Below, one piece after another: positions 57,279 through 64,000 of a stretch of 64,000 bases of DNA. This DNA is from Calliopum simillimum (Eukaryota > Arthropoda > Insecta > Diptera > Lauxaniidae), in NCBI GenBank assembly GCA_951812925.1, contig OX638368.1, positions 81,822,909 to 81,886,908 on the forward strand, written 5' to 3'. Numbering within the stretch: position 1 is the first letter of the stretch; each line of letters opens with the position of its first letter. The notes under the pieces were generated by a model. That model made no database searches, was not told the origin of the DNA, and saw only the letters and a list, made by a program, of their open reading frames with translations. A program made the translations under genes and the position numbers.

Positions 57279-57960
57279 ATGGAAAAATTAAAGAAAAGAG
57301 ATGTTTGGAGCGACAAGGAAATTCGCCAGATGCTTTGCATAATAAACGAAAAGCATATTATGCACTTAATGAACGGCAAAATTAAACGGAATAAAGCCAT
57401 ATGTGAAATCATTTCCATTGAATTGCAAAAAAAAAAAAAAGATATTGCGAAGAGCGATGTGCAAATTCGCAACAAATTTAAGAGCCTGAAGTCAGATTTT
57501 TATAAGGCTAAAAGGAATAATAATAAAAGTGGAGCCAAACGGCAGACATCAGAGCATTTCGACTTTCTGGATGAAATTTTAGGTCATCGTCCAGTATTGG
57601 ATGCAGAAGGGGTAGACGTGGTTGAGATGAATACCGAATTTCTTGATGATGATGTACCACCCCAACCCACCAAGGAAGAGAACTCCATTAACACATCACT
57701 AGGCGAGTCTACTAATGTAGAAAGCACTTTTCGCAGTTTTAAACGAGCAAGTATGTAGTTGAATGTTTTTGTTTGTTGAAGTTGAATTGATGTTTTTTTT
57801 TTTAATTTTAGAGAAACAAAGTTATCAAAAAGTGATGGAAACTTTTTCAAAGGAATGGAAAGAGTCCCAACAGGAGTTGCTCCTTACTATGAAGGAGCAC
57901 GACAAAAAGATGGTGGACAGGAACGACTTTCAGTCAATCGATTCGTTTCATCTGCCATAA
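57279..57960 (+). CDS. Myb/SANT-like (trihelix) DNA-binding protein, two exons, intact
   Basis: Exon 1 (57279-57750) begins MEKLKKRDVWSDKEIRQML. The intron is GTATGT...TTTTAG (61 bp), and exon 2 (57812-57960) joins in phase (A+AG, Lys) and ends DSFHLP. The product has 206 residues. Residues 10-100 fit a Myb/SANT-like fold: W at the start (VWSDKEI), a basic centre with VQIRNKFKSLKSDFYKAKR, and SEHFDFLDEILGHRP at the end. An acidic middle (EFLDDDVPPQP) follows, then a C-terminal helix rich in Lys/Glu/Gln (METFSKEWKESQQELL). No stop or shift. Such proteins are either host factors or partners of PIF/Harbinger transposases; which applies here is open, and no nuclease gene is recognisable nearby. 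Confidence 0.75.
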
Positions 57961-58619
57961 TAAAAATTTTCATTTCCTTCTTGCTGTAGCGACCACATAA
58001 AGTAATCACGGTGCGGTCGTCCATGTATGCTGCGAATCGAGGTACGATTATTGTAAATAAAGCTTCCGGAAGACCACTCTGCAACGTCAAACTGTCTCTA
58101 AAAACTGTCCTTTCATACCATAAAATTAATTTAATAAGTACTCGTACCTATAATTTCATTTATAATATCACAGTTATTTCGACTATTTCTGTGGGTCAGC
58201 TCAATTTCAACCATTTATAAAGGTACAAATTTAAAAAAACAAAACTACTTTGCATTCGGGTTTTTTGCTGCAAATTGGAAAAATAGTAGAAACGCGATTT
58301 TTTTTGCCTTATTGTATTTTAAATATAGACCATCAAATAATTTTATTCAGATACCATTTAGAAATAGTTATGAATTTTTTTAGAAAGAAAGTAACAAAAA
58401 ATATAAATTTTTAGTCCAATAATTAGTTTTCTGATCAAAAAAATAAGAACCAGCTATTTTTCAATTGGAATCGTTTTATTTTGGCATCTTAAAACAAATG
58501 TCAAAAATTGATATCGAGATCATTGCTGCATTCAAAGTTATTCAGGCTCAAAGGTCGCAAAAATTAGAGGTTTTTAATCGAATTTCGAAATAGTAAAAAA
58601 GATGATTAGTTTATCCAAT
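57961..58619. other. No gene recognised
   Basis: An open frame on the minus strand at 57887-58090 overlaps the end of the Myb/SANT-like gene and lacks a motif I can name. The rest is AT-rich. Confidence 0.5.
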
Positions 58620-58856
58620 CTTTTTTCATATATCAAAATAACTTTACTGAGTCAAATATTTTCCGTTGTTATTGAGCACCACTCGCCATCTTCGGGCAAA
58701 ACCATAATACGGTTCTTAAAGGTTTCCTAGAGTTTCTGTTCGAAAAACTCGGTCAAGACCATTTTACAATTTACTAGGGAATTCAATTCAACGCCATCAA
58801 GTTAATTCTGCAACGAGTGAAACAAATGGTAATCCGGAGGTTCAAGGTTTGTGCTG
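58620..58856 (-). pseudogene. Mariner (irritans-type) transposase relic, C-terminal part
   Basis: On the minus strand: STNLEPPDYHLFHSLQN (the third catalytic block with SPDLAPSDYHLF changed), LTEFFEQK, and RRWRVVLNNNGKYLTQ, the usual mariner C terminus, with frame changes and stops between. The N-terminal part lies at 61635-62216. The two were one gene before the LINE inserted between PYS and TNLEPPDYHLF. Confidence 0.8.
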
Positions 58857-61634
58857 TATGTATGTATGTATGCATTCTCCTTTAACTCCTAGGAGGAGCA
58901 TAGGGCCAATATGAAATCTCTCCATTTGTTACGATCCCTTGCGATGACTTTGATCTCTTGCCACGATTTTCCCGATTCTTGGATTTCCTTTTCCAACGAC
59001 CTTTTCCAGTTGGTTTTGGGTCTACCACGTCCTCTACTGCCTTGTGGATTCCACTCAAGGGCCTGGCGTCAAACTTCGCTGTGTGGTTTCCGGAGAGTGT
59101 GACCAATCCATCCCCATTTGCGCAGCTTGATCTCGTTTGCTATAGCCTTCTGTTTGCATTTTTGATGTAGCTCGGCATTTGATATAGTGCGAGGCCACCA
59201 AAACTTTAGTATACGCCTTAAGCATTTGTTGACGAATACTTGCAGCTTGTTCGTTAGTTGCTCAGTAACAAGCCATGTTTCGCACCCATATAACAAAACC
59301 GATTTCACATTCGAATCAAAAATGCGCACTCTCGTTTTGGTGGATATAACGGATGAAGACCATATTTTGTTCAGTTGAGCAAACGCGCCTTTTGCTTTTG
59401 CTATTCTTGAGTTGATATCCTCTTTTGCTCCACCATCCATGGAGATAATGCTGCCTAAATACGTGAAGCTATCGACGTTTCCGATGTCATCACTGCTTCA
59501 TGCTTTTAGTCTTGGATACGTTGATTTTTAGGCCGGCCTTTTGTGATTCCAAGACAAGGTCTTCAATTTTGCTTTGCATATCTGAATGTTTGGACGATAA
59601 GAGGCAGATGTCGTCAGCGTAGTCGAGATCTTCCAGATGTTCGGTAAAGTTCCATTGAATACCCCTTTTGGCCTTATTAAGAGCTTTATCTAGGATATCA
59701 TCAAGAACGATAAGGAAGAGTGATGGTGATAGTAAACACCCCTGCCGTACGCCTGAATTAGTGGTGAATGTCGGTGACAACAACCCGTTGTGTAACACAC
59801 TGCATTTAAAGCCTTCATATTGTGCACGTACTAAGTTTATGGCTTTTGCGGCAATACCTCTTCGTTGCAGTGACGCCCAGATGTTTTCTCGGGAGACACT
59901 CTCGAAGGCAGTGCTATAGTCAACGAAGACAAGTTGAAGTGCAGCACGCCACTCGCATGATTGTTCGACAATTATTCTGAGCGTGTTGATTTGATCCACG
60001 CATGATCTGTTTCGCCGGAATCCTGCTTGCTGCTTTCGAATGGCCGAATCAAGTTTTTCGCTTACCCTGCTCAGAAGCACTTTCGTCAGTACTTTTGATG
60101 GTACTGAGAGCAAGGTGATGCCTCTATAGTTTCAGCACTCGCTTAGGTCACCTTTTTTCGGCAATTTGACTAACATGCCATGTAGCCAATCTTCTGGCAA
60201 ACGCTCTTCACTCCAGATTTTGGTGAGCAGAGGATGGAGAATTTTAGCTGATGTTATGGGGCATGCCTTTAGCAGTTCAGCTGTTATTTGATCTATACCG
60301 GCGGCCTTGTTGTTTTTCATGCTTTGGATAACTTTCACTATTTCATCAATTGTAGGCGGCGGTGTTTGTATTCGACTACTACTGCGAGTCACTGCGGCAG
60401 TTGCAGTTGGTGATTCTGGTTGCAGGGATGTGGTAGACATGGGATTTAGTATATCGCAAGAATACTCTTTCCATCTGTTTAGTTGGTCGTCCGCAGATGT
60501 TAAGAGATTTCCGTTTTTGTCTTTGATAGGGCGGATCTGTTGGAGTTTTCTGCCTGATAATCTGCGGGTGATATCGTAAAGCTGCCTGAGATTTTGAGCA
60601 TTTGCAGCGCTTTCGGCTTCGCTCGCGAGGTCGTGATTCATTCTTCTTTTGTCTTGTCTGCACGATCGCTTGACTTCTTTATTGAGAGAGTTAAAGACCT
60701 TTTCGGCGACGTTCTTTTGCGCTCTAGTTTTAGCGTCGTCTCTCAGTTTTTTCGCGCTTCTTCTTTTTTCGACAAGACCCCACGTTTCCTCGCTCATCCA
60801 GTGCTTCTTGTTCGTGGGTCGAAACCCAAGTATTTTTTCACTGGAGTTTAAGAACGCCGCCTTAGCGGCCCTCCATGATGTTTCAATACTTCCACCACAA
60901 TCGAACGAAGCTGTTTTAAGTTCTTCTACGAAAGATCTGCGTATCTCGTCGTTCTTAAGCTTAAGCACGTCGAATTTTTTGCTACAGATTGTTCGCTGGG
61001 ACGTTTATTAGCGGCAAGTTTTAGTCGAATGACCGCGACGAGAAGATAGTGGTCGGAGCCTATGTCAGCGGCCCTCTTTACTCGTACGTCCAGAAGACTC
61101 CCTCTTCATTTTCTGCTAATGCAGAAGAGGTCGATTTGGTTTTCAGTGATATTGTCTGGAGACACCCAAGTAGCTTTATGGCATTTTTTGTGTGGGAATA
61201 GCGTACCTCCAACGACAAGACCGGCTGTATTGCAGGCGTCAATGAGAAGCTCTCCATTGTCGTTTCTCGCACCCAAACCATGTCTTCCAATCACGTGCTC
61301 TAGGTTAAGGTTTTCTGAGCCTACTTTGGCATTCAAATCGCCCATAACCATTATGATGTCGTTCTTGTGAGCACTGTTTATTGCTGCAGCGAGCTGGCTG
61401 TAGAATTCATCTTTGGTTTCTCTCTCTGCCAACTCTGTGGGCGCGTATGCTTGGAAGATGGTAATATTTCTTGCGGGGGTTCGAAATCTGCACCAAATGA
61501 GTCTTTCGTTTACAGGTTTCCATTCCATTACTGCCTTTACTGCAGTTTTACTTAGCAAAAATCCAACTCCATCCCTGTGGATGTCATCTTGCGATCTACC
61601 GGAGTATAGAAATTTTTCGCCGTCAGGAAGTACT
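58857..61634 (-). mobile_element. RTE-type non-LTR retrotransposon inserted in a mariner
   Basis: The 3' end (58857-58872) is a short 'cata' repeat tail, typical of RTE-like LINEs, and the 5' end is truncated within the endonuclease region. 'catacag' occurs at both junctions (61633-61639 and 58855-58859 with tail), so a short target duplication is likely. The coding part is described separately. A second, 5'-truncated copy is at 25727-26071. Confidence 0.85.
58889..61630 (-). pseudogene. RTE-type LINE endonuclease/reverse transcriptase, several lesions
   Basis: Endonuclease (61630-61000): QAYAPTELAERE, MVMGDLNAKVG, IGRHGLGARNDNGE, and SDHYLLVAV; a TGA replaces the Trp expected in SRK.RGSLLDVR (61104) and a shift lies near 60980. 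Reverse transcriptase: NNKAAGIDQITAELLKA, KLPKKGDLSEC followed by TGA (60132), YRGITLLSV, VFVDYSTAFESVSR, SGVRQGCLLSPSLF and catalytic LDYADDICLL. A shift occurs at about 59490, then IISMDGGAKEDI, SVLLYGCETWLVT, WIGHTLRKPHSEV with a TGA (59069) where the fragment at 25.8 kb has Cys, and the end RDRNKWRDFILALCSS. The damage is four or five point lesions, so the copy is relatively young. The start of the protein is missing. Confidence 0.88.
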
Positions 61635-62216
61635 GTATGGTGGATGCATTAAAATTTCCCAGCCAAGCTCTCTCAGTTTTTGGCGAATCACCAAAGAAGT
61701 ATGTGGTCTAGCGTTGACTAATTCTGGACGTTTTTCCTTGAGCGCTTTATTCAATCTAGTTAATTGTCGACAGAACAGTTCCGAATTAATCGTTTGGCCA
61801 CGCAGAAGAAGCTTGTAGTACCCTTGTAGGACCCTTGCAGCACAACTAAATACTCAGCAAAACCTTCCTTGGCATCAGCTCCGGCTTTGCGACGATTTGG
61901 GCTTGCTCACCTCATTTTGACCATGATCTTTTTCGCACATTACTATCATACGTTATCCATTTATCGTCACTTGTACCCAACTAATCTGTGCAAAAATTGT
62001 TCGACATCATTCCGATTTAGAAGAGATTCACATACTGAAATGCGGTCAGTAAGATTTTTTTCACTCAGATTATGTAGCGATGTTGCGACACCTTATGTGT
62101 TGGTCTTCCTCCACTTTTTCAAGAATTTTGTCCACTTTTTAGGTGCGTGGTCGATCAACCTGGATGCATGCCATATGTCTGTAAATATCGTTTTCTGCGC
62201 TTTACATCAAGGATAA
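61635..62216 (-). pseudogene. Mariner (irritans-type) transposase relic, N-terminal and central part
   Basis: Minus strand, with stops and shifts: KILEKVEEDQHI, LTDRISVCESLLNRND, LHRLVTSDDKWITYDS (GDEKW block), VRKRSWSK, then YKLLLRGQTINSELFCRQL, LNKALKEKRPELV, ARPHTSLVIRQKLRELGW and HPPYS. The second catalytic block (FHQDN) is deleted just before ARPHTS. Motif style fits the irritans subfamily, unlike the copy at 17.5 kb. Confidence 0.82.
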
Positions 62217-63112
62217 CTTGGATCTCAGACGTGGTAGAAAAAAACGGTTGCAAGATTTGGATTTTTGAAGTTAAAGACTGGGACTTCAAGCGGCGTTTTC
62301 AGGTTTTGTGACTTAAGATTTCCATGTTCTGTTATATAACCTCAAAAATATGGAAAAACAAAACTTTTAGGTAAAGATTTCTCGAAAACCATACGAGAAA
62401 CAGCAATTCTTAGGCCGGATTCAACATAGGAATTTACATTGAAAATGGTTTTTTTTTTTTGTTTTCGTCTGTTAATTTTCTAAAAAGACGGAAATTTTTG
62501 TTTTTTTTTTTTCACAAAAAAATTTCTAAAAAAAATCATAAAAATATAATATTTCGTTAACTCGATCAGCTAGAATTTTCAAAAATACAATTTTTGAATC
62601 TACAAATGAACGGAAAACTAACTGCATACTCAATTTTAAGTTGATTTTTGTCAAACCTTTTTTTTGTATATAGAAACAATGTAAAGGCCATTTAGCTACC
62701 GAAATTCGACCCTGAAAATCGATTAGCTCATTGACCAATTTAAAAAAAAAAACTTTTTCTATATATTTGTACCCCAGTGGACTACTTTGCTTAAGCCTTT
62801 CGGAACTTTTTTTTCCTTTTGACTTTAAAAATCGTTCCTGTCCATTTTCTTACCACTAAGAGCCATTATAACAATAATTGAAAATAATTTTTAAAAATTT
62901 TTGTTTCAAAGTGGTTTTTGGGAGCCATGCCATATGAAATGTACTGAAAGGTAATAAAAGTACCAATATTTACATTTAAATTTTAAATATAACTCCAATG
63001 ATTTTTAGCTTAAGTGTCATATCAAATCATATCATATTGTTACGAAATTTCCTGTCTCTTATGACGATAATTTCAATCTCTTACAGTTTTCTGAGTTCGA
63101 TCACTGGATTGT
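62217..63112. other. No gene recognised
   Basis: AT-rich, with long T and A runs. No ends of the mariner at 58.6-62.2 kb are recognisable. The minus frame at 62526-62738 has no motif. Confidence 0.5.
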
Positions 63113-63120
63113 GTAGCAAT

Positions 63121-63571
63121 TAGTGATGAGCAAAATTAGTCTTGGTCTTGATTCTTGCTCTTGGTCTTGGTAATTTTGCAAGAACAAGACCAAGACGCTG
63201 ATATCATTGCAAGACTAAGACCAAGACTGCTATGATCTTGGTCTTGGTCTTGCTCACGATGATCATCAAGACCAAGACTGCTTTTTAGTCTTGCGAATTT
63301 ATAGTTAATAGGTGTGTCACGCTCCTTTTAAGCATAAAATCATATCTCAATTCGAAATTTGGCATCATAAAAAACAAATAAGGTGTGGAAGTTTTGAATA
63401 CTCAACAAACTTTAGAAATTTTTTCAAGACCAAGATCAAGACCGAGACCAAGACTTAATAACCAAGATCAAGACCAAGACTCAATATCAAAACCAAGACC
63501 AAGAACAAGACTCAATATGCAAGAACAAGACCAAGACTGCTATGGTCTTGGTCTTGGTTTGCTCATCACTA
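63121..63571. mobile_element. hAT-like MITE of 'caagaccaagac' repeats with 8-bp duplication
   Basis: TAGTGATGAGCAAA at 63121 is inverted ending at 63571, and GTAGCAAT stands on both sides (63113-63120, 63572-63579). The body is 'gtcttggtcttg' in the left part and largely 'caagaccaagac' in the right, so it can fold back. The 8-bp duplication and the TAGTGATGAGC end are typical of hAT elements. The frame at 63385-63603 is a repeat translation. Confidence 0.9.
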
Positions 63572-63579
63572 GTAGCAAT

Positions 63580-64000
63580 CAAAAACACACACTTTATGTA
63601 TAGTACAATCATTTGGGAGAATAAAATGATGTTGCCTGGAAAGTTTTGCGGGATTTTTGCAAGTGAGTTCTTTTATAGATTTCGATGTGCTCTTTCAGAA
63701 TTTCAATTTTGCTACTTCGAATTGTGTTCGCTCGCACCGCCATATTGGAAAAATGGCGTCGAAAACCAGTTATCTCTTTAACAATTACATTTAGAGCTTA
63801 TAAAATTTTCTATAAAAATTACCTTTGAATTGTTTTCGTGCGACTTATAACTCAGGAGATATCCTAATTCAAAATTTGAAAAAAATGTGTAAATTGTGTA
63901 TGCCGCTTATGAATAGGTACAGTGATGTGTTGAGCTTAAAATTACGATATCTCATCAAGGGTGAGTCACACGTTTAAAGTAAGACCACCTATTTATAGAG
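63580..64000. other. No gene recognised
   Basis: AT-rich end of the window with no motif or repeat that I can name. Confidence 0.5.

Noticed and set aside
57887..58090. Minus-strand frame downstream of the Myb/SANT-like gene as a Harbinger nuclease
   Set aside because: No DDE motif or other recognisable block; it overlaps the coding end of the plus-strand gene.
63385..63603. Open frame rich in Arg/Pro/Gln/Asp
   Set aside because: Translation of the caagac repeat of the hAT-like MITE.

Overview
The window looks like repeat-rich, AT-rich DNA of a higher dipteran insect, possibly a tephritid-type fly. The grounds are fly-like host gene pieces (p32/MAM33, RRP12, TANGO2) with introns of 50-80 bp, and a mix of insect transposons: mariner, Tc1, TTAA-flanked MITEs, Penelope, an RTE-type LINE, a CR1/jockey-group LINE and copia. 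The species is an inference; I can run no search. I see no tRNA, rRNA, CRISPR array or bacterial feature.

Layout. 1-3005: a palindromic pair of Tc1 transposase remnants, one arm interrupted by a 1.9-kb long-inverted-repeat element flanked by 8-bp duplications. 4.8-10.4 kb: three TTAA-flanked MITEs, a larger inverted-repeat element and a Tc1 relic. 10.7-14.4 kb: two foldback-type elements. 16.2-16.9 kb: a two-exon gene for a small secreted Cys-rich protein (minus strand). 17.5-18.8 kb: a complete but mutated mariner. 18.8-31.4 kb: MITEs, a mariner-group relic, a 142-bp tandem array, and a LINE 3' fragment with a 15-bp target duplication. 32.85-33.23 kb: the first two coding exons of a host gene carrying a FFAT-like motif (minus strand).

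34.7-47.7 kb is a nest of insertions. A long-inverted-repeat element holds a tandem Penelope-like insertion. That insertion contains a nearly intact LINE at one pLTR junction and, inside its reverse transcriptase gene, a 3.6-kb segment flanked by TACTA duplications with short imperfect terminal inverted repeats. The 3.6-kb segment carries pieces of three host genes: p32/MAM33, the end of TANGO2, and RRP12 with introns and both termini but no middle. This looks like a gene-capturing ('Pack-type') DNA transposon and is the most interesting item here.

48.0-50.8 kb is a decayed copia-type element. 52.1-55.5 kb is a second terminal-inverted-repeat element with a short coding gene inside; that gene is split by a 2-kb near-perfect hairpin at a GTGT duplication, and removing it rejoins the reading frame. 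57.28-57.96 kb is an intact two-exon Myb/SANT-like gene. 58.6-62.2 kb is an irritans-type mariner split by an RTE-type LINE. 63.1-63.6 kb is a hAT-like MITE with an 8-bp duplication.

Few genes look able to function: the secreted protein at 16.2 kb, the FFAT-motif gene whose remaining exons I could not find, and the Myb/SANT-like gene. Almost everything else is mobile DNA in various states of decay.
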